DNA of 64,000 bases, from positions 62,001-126,000 of the forward strand of contig NZ_JAIOJZ010000015.1 of NCBI RefSeq assembly GCF_020404845.1, in the 5' to 3' direction. Position 1 is the first letter of the stretch. Each line of letters starts with the position of its first letter. Positions 1 to 8,524 of this stretch are shown here, piece by piece. The notes below the pieces were generated by a model. That model was not told the DNA's origin, made no database searches, and was given only the letters and a program-made list of their open reading frames with translations. The DNA comes from Streptomyces hyderabadensis. Lineage in GTDB: Bacteria; Actinomycetota; Actinomycetes; Streptomycetales; Streptomycetaceae. Both the position numbers and the translations under genes were made by a program.

Positions 1-116
1 ACCGGCTGCGGCACCTGGTGCTGCGGGCCGGCATCGATCTGGAGACGTTCTGGACCCGGTGGCTCGGGCACGCGCTGGCGGAGTTCGCGGAGCTGCCCGG
101 CGACGAACCGGCCTGA
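1..116 (+). CDS. C-terminal fragment of an unidentified protein
   Basis: An open frame runs in from the left edge and ends at TGA 114-116. The 37 visible residues are rich in Leu, Arg and Glu, and a segment around GIDLETFWTRWLG looks like an amphipathic helix. Too little is present to name a family. It could be the tail of a regulator or of an enzyme. It lies tail-to-tail with the next gene. Confidence 0.4.
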   Translation, partial: RLRHLVLRAGIDLETFWTRWLGHALAEFAELPGDEPA

Positions 117-159
117 CCGGACCACGATCCATCAGGCGTCGGCTCAGAGAGGTGTCGGC

Positions 160-717
160 TCAGAAGCGGTACGGCTTCGAGCGGCGGCGCAGGAACCAGG
201 CCGCGGCGATGACGCCCGCCCCCACCAGCGCGCCCCCCGCCACCAGGGTGGCCGTGCCGTAGTCCTGGACGGCCCCGCCGAGACCGCCCATGACGCCGCC
301 GGGCGACGCGGACGGGGACGGGGCGGCGGACCGGCTCGGCGAGGGCGAAGGGGAGGGGGCCGAGGAGACGATCACCGTCTGGGTGCCCGCGGTGCTGTTG
401 TTCGAGCACATGACGATCACCGTGTAGGTGCCCGGCGAGATTCCCGACCAGGCCGCGGACTGGCCCGAAGCGCTGCCGGACAGCGCCACCTGGCGGCCCT
501 GGGCGAAGTCCCGCTGACTGCTGGTCAGCAGCGAGGCGGTGCCCCAACTGCCGTTGAGCTGGGCGCAGGCCGTGGTCGTGACCGACACCGTGGTCCCGGT
601 GGTGCTCACGGAGATCCCCGGTCCCGCCGCGACCGGTCCGGCGGCCAGGGCGGCGGGCAGCGCGGCGGCGGCCGCCACGGTGGCGCCGGAGCGGAGAAGT
701 GGCGATGAGATGCGCAT
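160..717 (-). CDS. Secreted, membrane-anchored Ser/Pro-rich protein
   Basis: A 185-residue protein with an N-terminal signal peptide (MRISSP, then an Ala-rich hydrophobic stretch to about residue 30). A Thr/Ser/Gly-rich extracellular domain follows, with a possible Cys pair (TTACAQ and VIVMCSN). Next comes a low-complexity linker of repeated Pro-Ser (about residues 120-140), then a C-terminal hydrophobic helix (about 157-178) ending in RRRSKPYRF. This order, signal-domain-linker-helix-basic tail, is that of a surface protein held by a C-terminal membrane anchor. No LPxTG motif is visible, so it is not an obvious sortase substrate. The ATG at 717 was chosen because GGAGGG lies about 9 bases upstream and the signal peptide begins there. 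The function of the exported domain is unknown. Confidence 0.7.
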   Translation of the reverse strand: MRISSPLLRSGATVAAAAALPAALAAGPVAAGPGISVSTTGTTVSVTTTACAQLNGSWGTASLLTSSQRDFAQGRQVALSGSASGQSAAWSGISPGTYTVIVMCSNNSTAGTQTVIVSSAPSPSPSPSRSAAPSPSASPGGVMGGLGGAVQDYGTATLVAGGALVGAGVIAAAWFLRRRSKPYRF

Positions 718-888
718 GTGGACTGCCCTCCGGCGGCACGGTCGGCGGTACATCCCTTGCGCCGCCGGGATCGGGAACGCCCGTGCCCCCGCTGGCAGCC
801 AACAGGGCCCCGGCCGCACCCGCATGCGGAGGGCGACCGGGCAGGTGACGCGTTCCCCCGGCCGGGCCGGAGGCGGCCGGGCACCGGG

Positions 889-1872
889 TCAGCGGCCCGT
901 TCCCGTGGTCACCTTCCGCTCCGTCGAGAAGCCGCCCCAGGTTCCGTCGGCCAGCCTCGCCCGGATCCGCACCCGGTGGGTGACCCCGGCCTCGCGTCCG
1001 GCGTAGAAGCTGTACTCGGCGCGGTCGCGCGGCGCGTCGGCGCCGTAGACCAGCGAGGTCGCCGCACGCCCGTCCAGGTGGATCTGGTACTCGGTCACCG
1101 GCGTCTCGGTGCGCGGCGGGATCCAGGAGAGGTCCAGGTAGTAGGCACCGTCGGCCCGGTGGGAGGCGGCGCGCAGCTTGGTGGGCGCGGTGGCGCGGCC
1201 GTCGTCGGTGCCCGGGGTGGTGAGCCGGACGGCGGTGCCCGCGGGGGAGACGTTGTCGGCGGCGTCCCGCGCGCGCACGGTGAACGAGTAGCGGGTGCCC
1301 GCCCGCAGTCCCGTCACCACGGCCGCCGTCTGGGCGCCGCCGACGCTGTGCACCTTCGTGTCGCCCTGGTAGACGTCGTAGGACACCACACCGCGGTCGT
1401 CCTTCGCGGCCGACCAGGTGAGCTGGACCGCCCGGCTGCCCACCGCACGGCCCTCGACGTCGCCGGGGCGGGTCGGCGCGGACTCGTCGTCCACCGCGGC
1501 CGCAGTGGTCGCCCGCACCTCCCGGCTGGGCGGCCCGAGCCGTCCCTCGGCGTCCCGCGCCCGCACGGTGAAGACGTACGACGTCGAGGGGCGCAGCCGG
1601 GTGACGTCCACCATCCGCTCGGCCGCCGGCACCTCCTTCACCAGCGTGCCGCCGCGGTACACCTCGTAGGTCCGCACGTCGTCGACCGCGTTCCACATCA
1701 CGTGCACGGTGGTCGCGCTGCCGGCCTCGGCGGTGACGCCCGTCGGCACCGCGGGCAGCCCGCCACCGTCACCGTCCGCGGCCGATCCCCAGCCGCAGGA
1801 CGTGAGCAGGAGCAGCGCCCCGCAGAACAGGGCGCACCGGCGCGGGAGAGCGGGAACGGAAACCTCGCGCAC
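889..1872 (-). CDS. Lipoprotein with three fibronectin type III domains
   Basis: A 327-residue exported lipoprotein. The GTG at 1872 is preceded by GAGGAGG at a good distance, and the protein opens with a short basic region, a hydrophobic stretch and a lipobox ending in LLTSC, so Cys is predicted to be lipidated. Three fibronectin type III repeats follow, at about residues 40-125, 128-215 and 222-325. Each shows the W core, the Y-x-V strand pair and the closing Y-x-F-T-V-R-A-R-D strand (the third is more divergent). Such repeats act as spacers or carbohydrate/protein-binding modules on the cell surface. No catalytic domain is present, so a binding role is likely but unproven. It is divergent from the chitosanase gene. 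Confidence 0.8.
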   Translation of the reverse strand: MREVSVPALPRRCALFCGALLLLTSCGWGSAADGDGGGLPAVPTGVTAEAGSATTVHVMWNAVDDVRTYEVYRGGTLVKEVPAAERMVDVTRLRPSTSYVFTVRARDAEGRLGPPSREVRATTAAAVDDESAPTRPGDVEGRAVGSRAVQLTWSAAKDDRGVVSYDVYQGDTKVHSVGGAQTAAVVTGLRAGTRYSFTVRARDAADNVSPAGTAVRLTTPGTDDGRATAPTKLRAASHRADGAYYLDLSWIPPRTETPVTEYQIHLDGRAATSLVYGADAPRDRAEYSFYAGREAGVTHRVRIRARLADGTWGGFSTERKVTTGTGR

Positions 1873-2272
1873 GGCCCTGCCTCCTCGGTGCTGCCGCATT
1901 CGACGACGGCGACGGTAAAGGTCCGGACCAATATGACGCCCGTGACGCGGCCACATCAAGAGGGCCGTGGGTGAAACGCATGCGCGGGCGTTACGTATGC
2001 TGAGACACCTCAGGGCCGAACTCCCGGGAAGAACGGGGACGTTCGGGCCGATGGCGCGTGGAACGCTGTCGTCGCCATCCCGCGCCGGCCTGGGCGGCCG
2101 GGCGGGCCGGATCCGGAACAAGGCCCGGCCCGCCCGCCCCCGGTCGCCCACCCGGGGCCGCGGAGCGCACGGCGGGCGTGCACCGTCTGGCCCTGCAAAA
2201 GGTGGGCGCGTGGCCGATCCGGGGACAGATGGGGCCGAGTGTCCGTCCATGTCCCCGAGGAGAGGCCCCATC
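1873..2272. promoter_or_regulatory. Divergent intergenic region between lipoprotein and chitosanase genes
   Basis: A 400-base stretch without a supported gene, which must carry the promoters of both flanking secreted-protein genes. It is somewhat less GC-rich close to 1920-1990 than elsewhere. I found no clear palindrome and no TGGTCTAGACCA-type DasR site here, unlike the LPMO promoter further on. Long open frames cross it on both strands but lack ribosome-binding sites and family resemblance. Confidence 0.4.
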
Positions 2273-3127
2273 GTGCGTGTCCAGTCGCTGACACTGGTCG
2301 CGGCCAGCGCCGCCCTGCTCGCCCCCACGACGTTCCCCGGCGCTCCGCCCACGCCGCGCCCCGACCCGCCGGTGCGGGTCCTGCTGCCCGGTGTCCCGGA
2401 CCGGACCGGGGCCCTGCGCGCGGACCGGTCCGGAGTGCGGGTCGGCCCCGTCCCGCAGGTTCCGGCCGGGCCGTCCGCACCCGCATCCCGGGTCGGGCCG
2501 GACTCCCGGGCCGCGGACCGTCCGCAGCGGGACGGGGCCGAGGAGCCCGTCCGCGCCGCCGACCTGCTGGCCGGAGTGCGGGACTGCGACCCCGTCTCGC
2601 CCGGGCGCTACCGCAGCGACGCCGGGGCGCCGGCGGACATCCCGGTGTGCGGCACGCGCGACGCCGTGTACTGGAAGGCCGACCTGGACGTGGACTGCGA
2701 CGGCCGGCCCGGCGACCGGTGCAACGCCCGCACCGACCCGCACTTCAGCCCCGCCACCGCCTTCACGGACTCCGACGGCCGCCCGCTGGACGCCGAGCGC
2801 CTGCCCTACGTCGTGGTGCCCGGCCCCAGCGACACCTGGGACCACCGCGAGGACGGCATCGGCGGCGGCTCGCTCGCGGCCCTCGTCCACGGGGACCGGG
2901 TACGGTACGCGGTCGTCGGCGACGTCGGTCCCAGCGACCTGATCGGCGAGGCCTCCTACGCCGCCGCACGCGCCCTCGACATTCCGGCGGACCCCCAGGG
3001 CGGCGGGGCGGCCTCCGACGTCACGTACATCGTCTTCAAGGGCAGCGAGGTCGAGCCCATCGAGGACACGGCCGCGGCCGAGAAGGCGGGGGAGCGGCTG
3101 GCGCGACGGTTCGTGGACGGAGGCTGA
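2273..3127 (+). CDS. Secreted glycoside hydrolase family 75 chitosanase
   Basis: A 284-residue exported enzyme predicted to hydrolyse chitosan. The GTG at 2273 follows GAGGAGAGG and begins a signal peptide (VRVQSLTLVAAS, then hydrophobic residues). An ATG 24 bases upstream is possible but less well placed. A Pro/Arg-rich linker of about 70 residues precedes the GH75-type catalytic domain (about 110-280). The domain shows YWKADLDVDCDG, a Ser/Asp turn around FTDSDGRPLDA, then VVPGPSD and GDVGPSDLIGEAS. The Asp of GDVGP and the Glu of GEAS match the catalytic acid pair known in this family. It could feed amino-sugar use together with the LPMO at 28.7 kb. The last codons are duplicated just after the stop. 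Confidence 0.85.
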   Translation: MRVQSLTLVAASAALLAPTTFPGAPPTPRPDPPVRVLLPGVPDRTGALRADRSGVRVGPVPQVPAGPSAPASRVGPDSRAADRPQRDGAEEPVRAADLLAGVRDCDPVSPGRYRSDAGAPADIPVCGTRDAVYWKADLDVDCDGRPGDRCNARTDPHFSPATAFTDSDGRPLDAERLPYVVVPGPSDTWDHREDGIGGGSLAALVHGDRVRYAVVGDVGPSDLIGEASYAAARALDIPADPQGGGAASDVTYIVFKGSEVEPIEDTAAAEKAGERLARRFVDGG

Positions 3128-3152
3128 CACGACGGTTCGTGGACGGGGCTGA
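3104..3152 (+). repeat. Short tandem duplication of the chitosanase 3' end
   Basis: The last codons and stop of the chitosanase gene (3104-3127) recur almost at once at 3130-3152. Both copies begin CGACGGTTCGTGGACGG, and they differ by one deleted A. The second copy lies beyond the stop codon, so the protein is unaffected. Confidence 0.85.
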
Positions 3153-3218
3153 GCGGGCGCGAGGACCCCGCGAGTCCCGGGCGGTCCCCGCGTCCGGACC
3201 GCCCGGTCGGCCGCGCGG

Positions 3219-3629
3219 TCAGACCTTCCGGTAGGAGTACGCCTCAGCGGCCGCCTGCTCCACGGCCGCGAGGTCGGCGCCGGTCGAGGCCGTGACGACC
3301 GCCGCCACCGCGCCCTCGACGAAGGGCGCGTCCACCAGGCGGGTGTTCTCCGGGAGTTCGTCGCCCTCGGCGAGCAGCGCCTTCACGGTGAGTACCGCAC
3401 TGCCCAGATCGGTGAGCACGGCCACGCCCGCGCCCCGGTCCACGGACGCGGCGGCGGCCGCGACCAGTTCCGAACTGGTCCCGAACTCCCCGGACGCGGT
3501 ACCGCCCGCCGGGGCCACGGCCACCGCCCCGCCGCCGCCCGACAGCGCCTTCGCCAGCTCCGCCACCGACGCGGCGACCTGGGCGCTGTGGGACACCAGC
3601 ACGATCCCCACCAGCTTGTCGTCACTCAC
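3219..3629 (-). CDS. dhaM: PTS-dependent dihydroxyacetone kinase, phosphoryl donor subunit DhaM
   Basis: A 136-residue cytosolic protein with the EIIA-mannose-like fold expected of DhaM. It takes phosphate from HPr and passes it to ADP bound on DhaL. The N-terminal strand GIVLVSHS contains the active-site His that carries phosphate in this family, and VAVLTDLGSAV matches the conserved second segment. Only the EIIA-like domain is present. The longer enterobacterial form also carries HPr- and EI-like domains, so general PTS proteins encoded elsewhere would be needed. The GTG start at 3629 overlaps the end of dhaL by eight bases, indicating translational coupling. It is the last gene of the dhaK-dhaL-dhaM operon. 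Confidence 0.92.
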   Translation of the reverse strand: MSDDKLVGIVLVSHSAQVAASVAELAKALSGGGGAVAVAPAGGTASGEFGTSSELVAAAAASVDRGAGVAVLTDLGSAVLTVKALLAEGDELPENTRLVDAPFVEGAVAAVVTASTGADLAAVEQAAAEAYSYRKV

Positions 3630-4221
3630 CGGCCGTCTCCTTCAGCGCCGCGAAGAGCAGGGCGGACGAGGTCGCCCCCGGGTCCTGGTGCCCGACGCTG
3701 CGCTCGCCCAGATAACTCGCCCTGCCCTTGCGGGCCTGCATGGGCGTGGTCGCCTCGGCCCCCTCCAGGGCCGCCGTACCGGCCGCCGCGAAGGAGTCGC
3801 CCAGGGCGTCCACGGCGGGCACCAGGGCGTCCACCATCGTCTTGTCCCCCGGCGCGGCGCCGCCGAGCGTCCGGACGGCGTCCACGCCCGCCCGCAGCGC
3901 CTCGGCCAGTTGCTCCGCGCTCACCTGCGCGGAATCCCCGAGCGCCTTGCCGGTACGGCGCAGCAGCGTCCCGTACAGGGGCCCCGAGGCGCCGCCGACC
4001 GTGGAGATGAGCTGCCGCCCGGCGAGGATCAGGACGGCGCCGGGAGTGTCGGGCGCCTCCTTCTCCAGCGCGGCGGCCACGGCCCGGAACCCGCGCTGGA
4101 GGTTGCTGCCGTGGTCGGCGTCGCCGATGGGTGAGTCGAGGGCGGTGAGCCGTTCCGCCTCGCGGTCGACCAGCGCGGTGGCCGCCGTCATCCAACGGCG
4201 GAAGAAGTCGGCGTCGAGCAC
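3622..4221 (-). CDS. dhaL: Dihydroxyacetone kinase ADP-binding subunit DhaL
   Basis: A 199-residue helical-barrel subunit that holds ADP-Mg and phosphorylates dihydroxyacetone bound on DhaK. The Mg-binding Asp cluster is visible as SPIGDADHGSNL near residue 30, the Gly-rich nucleotide loop as GGASGPLYGT, and the conserved closing segments as PGDKTMVDAL and GHQDPGATS. The length equals the family norm. The GTG at 4221 is supported by AAGGAGA just upstream and lies 49 bases after dhaK. Its end overlaps the start of dhaM. Together the three subunits use PEP, through the PTS, to feed dihydroxyacetone into glycolysis as DHAP. Confidence 0.93.
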   Translation of the reverse strand: MLDADFFRRWMTAATALVDREAERLTALDSPIGDADHGSNLQRGFRAVAAALEKEAPDTPGAVLILAGRQLISTVGGASGPLYGTLLRRTGKALGDSAQVSAEQLAEALRAGVDAVRTLGGAAPGDKTMVDALVPAVDALGDSFAAAGTAALEGAEATTPMQARKGRASYLGERSVGHQDPGATSSALLFAALKETAGE

Positions 4222-4270
4222 AGATTCTCCTTGCCTGGTAGGTACGTCGCGATTCTGCCCTCGTCGGCCC

Positions 4271-5263
4271 TCACATGCCCCACCGCAGGCCCGGGGTGCT
4301 GACCGGCGCGTCCCACAGCCCGAGCAGTTCCTCGTCGATCTCGCACAGGGTGACCGAGGCGCCGGCCATGTCGAGGGAGGTGACGTAGTTGCCGACGAGG
4401 GTGCGGGCGACGGCGACACCCCGCTCGCCCAGGACGCGCTGCACCTCGGCGTTGAAGCCGTACAGCTCCAGCAGCGGCGTCGCGCCCATGCCGTTGACCA
4501 GGACCAGGACGGGGTTGCGCGGGGCGAGGTCGGTCAGCACCGCGTCCACGGCGGCCTCGGCGATCTCGCCCGAGGTCATCATCGGCCGTCGCTCCCGGCC
4601 CGGCTCCCCGTGGATGCCGATGCCCAGTTCCAGCTCGCCGGCCGGGAGGTCGAAGGTGGGGCTGCCCTTGGCCGGGGTCGTGACCGCGCTGAGCGCCACC
4701 CCGAAACTGCGGGAGCCGTCGTTGACCCGGCGGGCGATCGCCTCCACCTGCTCCAGCGGCCGTCCCTCCTGCGCCGCCGCCCCGGCGATCTTCTCCACGA
4801 ACAGGGTCGCCCCCGTACCGCGCCGGCCGGCGGTGTAGAGGCTGTCCGTCACCGCGACGTCGTCGTTGACCAGCACCTTCGCAACCTGGATGCCCTCGTC
4901 CTCGGCCAGTTCGGCGGCCATGTCGAAGTTGAGTACGTCACCGGTGTAGTTCTTGACGACGAAGAGCACCCCGGCCCCGCTGTCCACGGCCGCCGCGGCC
5001 CGCACCATCTGGTCCGGCACCGGCGAGGTGAACACCTCACCCGGACATGCCGCCGACAGCATCCCGGGACCCACGAACCCACCGTGCAGCGGCTCGTGTC
5101 CGGAACCACCCCCCGAGACCAGGGCGACCTGCCCGGCAACGGGGGCGTCCCGCCGCACGATCACCCGGTGCTCGACGTCCACGGTCAACTCGGGATGGGC
5201 GGCTGCCATACCGCGCAACGCGTCCGCGACGACGGTCTCGGGGACGTTGATGAGCATCCTCAA
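4271..5263 (-). CDS. dhaK: Dihydroxyacetone kinase substrate-binding subunit DhaK
   Basis: A 330-residue subunit that binds dihydroxyacetone covalently. The N-terminal part shows the substrate pocket GGGSGHEPLHGGFVG, and further motifs are VKNYTGDVLNF and VNDDVAV. The covalent-binding His lies in GIGIHGEPG (around residue 220). The start is ambiguous. A TTG at 5263 sits 6 bases after AGGAGA and gives MRMLINVP, the N-terminus usual for actinobacterial DhaK. An ATG two codons later is the alternative. It is the first gene of the dhaK-dhaL-dhaM operon. No DhaS/DhaR-type regulator lies next to it, so the control mechanism is not visible. Confidence 0.93.
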   Translation of the reverse strand: MRMLINVPETVVADALRGMAAAHPELTVDVEHRVIVRRDAPVAGQVALVSGGGSGHEPLHGGFVGPGMLSAACPGEVFTSPVPDQMVRAAAAVDSGAGVLFVVKNYTGDVLNFDMAAELAEDEGIQVAKVLVNDDVAVTDSLYTAGRRGTGATLFVEKIAGAAAQEGRPLEQVEAIARRVNDGSRSFGVALSAVTTPAKGSPTFDLPAGELELGIGIHGEPGRERRPMMTSGEIAEAAVDAVLTDLAPRNPVLVLVNGMGATPLLELYGFNAEVQRVLGERGVAVARTLVGNYVTSLDMAGASVTLCEIDEELLGLWDAPVSTPGLRWGM

Positions 5264-5887
5264 GGGTATCTCCTAGGCTGATGGGCAGATGGACGGACTT
5301 CGCCGGCGCAGCGTCAGGCTTTCGTGTCGAGTCGGCTGACGATCGGCAAGAGCCCTGCAGGGGCAGTATCGACCTTGCGACCGCGAAGGTCACGTGCGAC
5401 GACGTCCGCGGAGGCCAGGGAATACCGGACTGGCAGACACGACCAAAGCGCGGGAGCCGTCACGCCTGCTCCTGTCTCCAGGGGCTGCCCCCGGCCACTG
5501 CCGACATACCGCTACCTGGCCCGGACCAGGAGTGAGAGAGCGCCTCCACCGTGATGTCGCCCATCGACTCGGTCGAGCCGTGCCTGACCGCGACGCCGAC
5601 CTCCGCCACCAGTTCCCCGCCGAACGCACTGAACTCCACCGGCCCTGGTGACGGTGGGGCACAGCCCGGCCGTCCCGGCCGGACAAGGGGACAGGCCGCC
5701 AGACAGCCCGGCGGCGGCGATGTCCATGCCCGCAGCAAGAGATCCGGCGGGTAGCGCCTGCCACCGGGCGGCGTCGACGGGCCGGTGCTCGGAGCGGTAA
5801 GAGGGGGAGGCGGTGAGTGGGCGTTTGCGGGCTGGTCAGGCTCTTGTAGGGCGGTCCGGCAGCCGAGATCCCCGTGGGGACCAGCGG
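5264..5887. other. Intergenic stretch with no supported gene
   Basis: About 620 bases between dhaK and the frameshifted phosphatase gene. On the minus strand (roughly 5460-5650) a short frame reads VEFSAFGGELVAEVGV and ends soon after. It has no convincing start and could be the remnant of a small protein gene, but no family is clear. The dhaK promoter would lie in 5264-5330. Confidence 0.4.
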
Positions 5888-7050
5888 TCACTGTCCCAGC
5901 CAGTCCAGGCAGACCACGAGGGCGTCGTCGTCGGGGACCCGCTGCCCGCGGTGACCCGTGAGTTCCCGCAGGATGGCCCGGGGGACCTCGGCGGCCGGCA
6001 GCAGGCGCGTTGCCTGGATCGCACGGGCCAGGGCTGCGTCCCCGTAGGCCTCGCCCTTCGGCGAGGCGACCGCGTAGACGCCGTCGCTGACGAAGACCAG
6101 CCGGTCGCCGGGCTCGACGCGGAACTCCTGGGCCACATAGTCGGTTTCCTCGAACATGCCCAGCGGCAGCTGTGCCTCCAGCTCGATGCGCTCCACGCTT
6201 CCCCCGCGCAGCCGGAGCATCTGCGGCGACCCGGCGTCCACGACCCAGGCCCGCCCCGTGGCGAGCTCGAAGTCGAACATCAGCACCGACAGGTAGCACT
6301 CGCCCCCGTACTGCGCGTACACCGCCTGGTCGGCCAGGGCCGCCTGGTCGGCGAGCGGCAGCCCCGCGCGCCGGGCGTTGCGCAGTGCGTTGATGGCCAG
6401 ATTCGTCAGCAGGGAAGCCTCTATGCCCTCACCCATGCCGTTGGTGACGTACAGCATCAGGTGCTCCGCGGTCGCGGACCAGTCGAAGTTGTCGCCGAAG
6501 ATGGCGTACGCGGGCTCCAGTTGTGCGCCCAGCTCGTACTCGGGCCTGGCGCAGGAGCGGCCGGGCAGGAGCTGCCACTGCATCTCCGCGGCCAGCGTGA
6601 GCCGGTCCTTGCGGCGGGCCTGGAGGTACAGATCGGTGTCCCGCTCCGCCACCACCACCTCCCGCCCCAGCACCTCGGCGATCTCGGCCAGCTCCGCCAG
6701 GCAGTCGCGGACGTGTTCCCTGCCCGCCAGCACGACCGACAGCACGCCGAGGCGTCACCGCGCACGCTCACCGGGAGGTGCACTCGCACCGGCCCGGCTC
6801 CCGGCGCGTCTTCCACGAACGGCTCCTGGGCGCCGAAGGCCCGGCCCTCGGGGCTGTTGTGCACCGACACCGGCTCCATGGTGTGGGGCAGGACGGACAC
6901 CGGCTGCAGCACGGTCAGTCCGTAGTCGGCCATGAAGAGCTCGACGCTGTCCGCCGCGTACTGCTCGACCAGTACACGACGGACAGCGTCGAGCAGCTCA
7001 TGCGGTGCTGCCGTACGGACAGCGCGTTCAGCGACTACAAATCTGTTCAC
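5888..7050 (-). pseudogene. SpoIIE/PP2C-type phosphatase gene with an apparent frameshift
   Basis: Read on the minus strand from GTG 7050, the protein starts NRFVVAERAVRT and continues in one frame to VHLPVSVRGD (about 6755). It continues in another frame as LGVLSVVLAGREHV through to TGA at 5888. The expected join RGD-R-LGVLSVVL needs one extra base near 6750, so a single-base deletion (or sequencing error) splits the gene. The downstream part (about 285 residues) is a PP2C-like domain of the SpoIIE type with GDNFDWS, VTNGMGEG, VFVSDGVYA and PDDDALVVCLDW. The family dephosphorylates anti-anti-sigma STAS proteins. The upstream part resembles a sensory N-terminal domain. It is divergent from a MarR gene. 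If the shift is real, the C-terminal domain could only be made by reinitiation. Confidence 0.75.
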
Positions 7051-7067
7051 GATACAGAGACCAATCC

Positions 7068-7086
7068 TTGTCTGGAATACCGACAA
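7068..7086. promoter_or_regulatory. TTGTC-N9-GACAA inverted repeat in the phosphatase/MarR divergent promoter
   Basis: Perfect 5-base arms TTGTC (7068-7072) and GACAA (7082-7086) face each other just upstream of GTG 7050 and 100 bases before the MarR gene at 7187. The half-sites match those of the tighter palindromes at 7810 and 13576. It is a plausible operator for the adjacent MarR protein, but the wider spacing makes it weaker evidence. Confidence 0.45.
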
Positions 7087-7186
7087 TATGCGGACATGAG
7101 ATCGACGTGGGAGGTGGCGGCTCGATGCCTCTGCCGCTGGAGCGCGGTCCTAGTACGCTGACATCCGTCCCAGCGTCTGCGAGAGT

Positions 7187-7669
7187 ATGAGCGTGAGTAC
7201 CATCCGCCCCCGCCCACGGCCCGACGAGGTCGCACGCGTGACCTCCACGGCCGCGGAGCTCCTGGAAGTGCTCTGGGGTCGCGCCTCGACGGCTCCCGCC
7301 TCGGCCTCCCAGCTGCGGGTACTGCTCATCCTCGAACACCACGAGGGCATCAACCTGCGAACCCTCGCCGACTCCCTCGCCTCCACGCCGCCCTCGACGA
7401 GCCGGTTGTGCGACCGGCTGCAGGCCACCGGGTTCGTCGACCGCGTGGTGAGCCCGAACGACCGCCGCGAGGTGCGCCTGCGCCTGAGCGAGCGGGGGCG
7501 GGCGTTCCTGGACGACCTGCGGGAGCGCAGGCAGCGTGAACTGCAGGCCGTGCTGGATGTCATGCCCGCAGCCAAGAGAGCCGCACTGCTCGAAGGCCTG
7601 GAAGCCTTCTGTGATGCGGCGGCAGGGCAGATACAGGACGACCTCGGCTCCGAAGCCCAATCCGCCTGA
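7187..7669 (+). CDS. MarR-family transcriptional regulator
   Basis: A 160-residue winged-helix regulator. The recognition region NLRTLADSLASTPPSTSRLCDRL (residues about 62-84) is followed by the wing DRVVSPNDRREVRLRL, both typical of MarR. Flanking helices (residues 10-45 and 105-150) form the dimer interface. The start is the ATG at 7187. It is clearly paralogous to the MarR protein at 8525-9031, sharing SRLCDRL and RREVRL. It is divergent from a phosphatase gene and close to an anti-sigma-type ATPase, which suggests it controls partner-switching genes. No ligand can be read from the sequence. Confidence 0.88.
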   Translation: MSVSTIRPRPRPDEVARVTSTAAELLEVLWGRASTAPASASQLRVLLILEHHEGINLRTLADSLASTPPSTSRLCDRLQATGFVDRVVSPNDRREVRLRLSERGRAFLDDLRERRQRELQAVLDVMPAAKRAALLEGLEAFCDAAAGQIQDDLGSEAQSA

Positions 7670-7809
7670 GGGGGATGCCCTCGCGCCGGGTTTCCGGGCA
7701 CCTCGCCGGGGCGGTAGCCGGTGTGCGGTGCGGCGCCGGCCTGTCGGAGCATCCCGGCCCTTTCTTCATCCACTCTTGTCACGGACACTTTGTTGCTCCA
7801 AGACATCAG

Positions 7810-7823
7810 TTGTCAAATGACAA
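7810..7823. promoter_or_regulatory. Perfect 14-bp palindrome TTGTCAAATGACAA
   Basis: A perfect palindrome lying between the MarR gene (ends 7669) and the ATPase gene (ends 7850 on the minus strand). The pattern TTGTC-N4-GACAA matches the element TTGTCGGATGGCAA ahead of the rsbR operon. It looks like a MarR operator, though it is not directly in front of any start codon recognised here. Confidence 0.5.
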
Positions 7824-7849
7824 ATGAAGCCGGTTCTCTGTGTGAGCTG

Positions 7850-8304
7850 TCAGGTCCGGGGTGGATGGACCGCTGCCTGTTTTGCGGGGCGTCGCGGGAG
7901 GCGGACGTGAACGGTCTTGCCCCGCCCCGGCCCGGCCGTGACGGTCACCCTGCTGGCGAGGTGGCGGACCATGGGCCATCCGAATCCTCCGGTGCCACCG
8001 CTGAGGTCGGGAGTGCGTTCTTGCGGACGCGCCGGGCTGGGGTCGCTGACCGCGACGTCGACTGCCTCGGCGTTCGCCGTGAGTTCAAGGGTGTAGCGGC
8101 CGCCGCCGTGGCGAAGGGAGTTGGTGGCGAGCTCGGAGACCACGAGGGCGAGCGTCTCCGCCGTTCGGGGAGCCGCGGACGGCCTGAGACCATCGACGAA
8201 GAGGCGGGCGACGTCACGGGTGTGGGCGATCGCGGCCGCGCTGTGTCCTTCGACGATGACAGGGGCGCTGGGGGCCGCGTGCGCGTGGTGTCGGTGTCGG
8301 TCAT
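7850..8304 (-). pseudogene. Anti-sigma-type HATPase gene, apparently frameshifted near its start
   Basis: The readable domain is an RsbW/SpoIIAB-like histidine-kinase-type ATPase. It begins VIVEGHSAAAIAHTRDVARLF, with the N-box ELATNSLRHGGG and the G-boxes DLSGGTGGFGWPMV and GRGKTVHV. It stops at 7850. This frame has no ATG, GTG or TTG before codon 8143, which lies inside the domain, and is closed upstream by a stop. The plausible ATG (8304, MTDTDTT) is one base out of frame with the domain. A one-base change within the first 20 codons would restore a protein of about 150 residues. It is therefore either a recent frameshift, a sequencing error or a gene using an unusual start. Such proteins bind and inhibit sigma factors or control phosphatase partners. 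Confidence 0.7.
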
Positions 8305-8524
8305 ACCCTTCTCACCCCGTCCCTGATCGGTTGCGTCGGCCAGGCTCAGCGTGTGCCCGCCGGATCGGGCTCGAATCCGGCGACCCCTCCTGCGGCGCTA
8401 TTGCAGCGCCGAACGCCGACAGCGCCCAGGGATGGGCAGGGATCAGGCTGCTTGCGTCTGTGGCGATCGGGTATGCGCGCTGGCGTGGCAGGACTCGTAT
8501 GGCCCGAATGTTACTGAGAGTGAT

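Noticed and set aside
718..1974. Long plus-strand open frame opposite the FN3 lipoprotein
   Set aside because: A high-GC antisense shadow: composition is Arg/Gly/Val/His-rich without domains, and the minus-strand gene has a signal peptide, lipobox and FN3 repeats.
5460..5760. Short open frames on both strands after dhaK
   Set aside because: No ribosome-binding site, no supported start and no family; the brief match-like segment VEFSAFGGELVAEVGV is too short to call a gene.
8355..8395. tRNA-like 3' end with GGGCTCGAATCCGG near 8370
   Set aside because: The T-loop lacks the TTC start, the 5-bp T-stem does not pair, and no acceptor or anticodon arm can be folded upstream.
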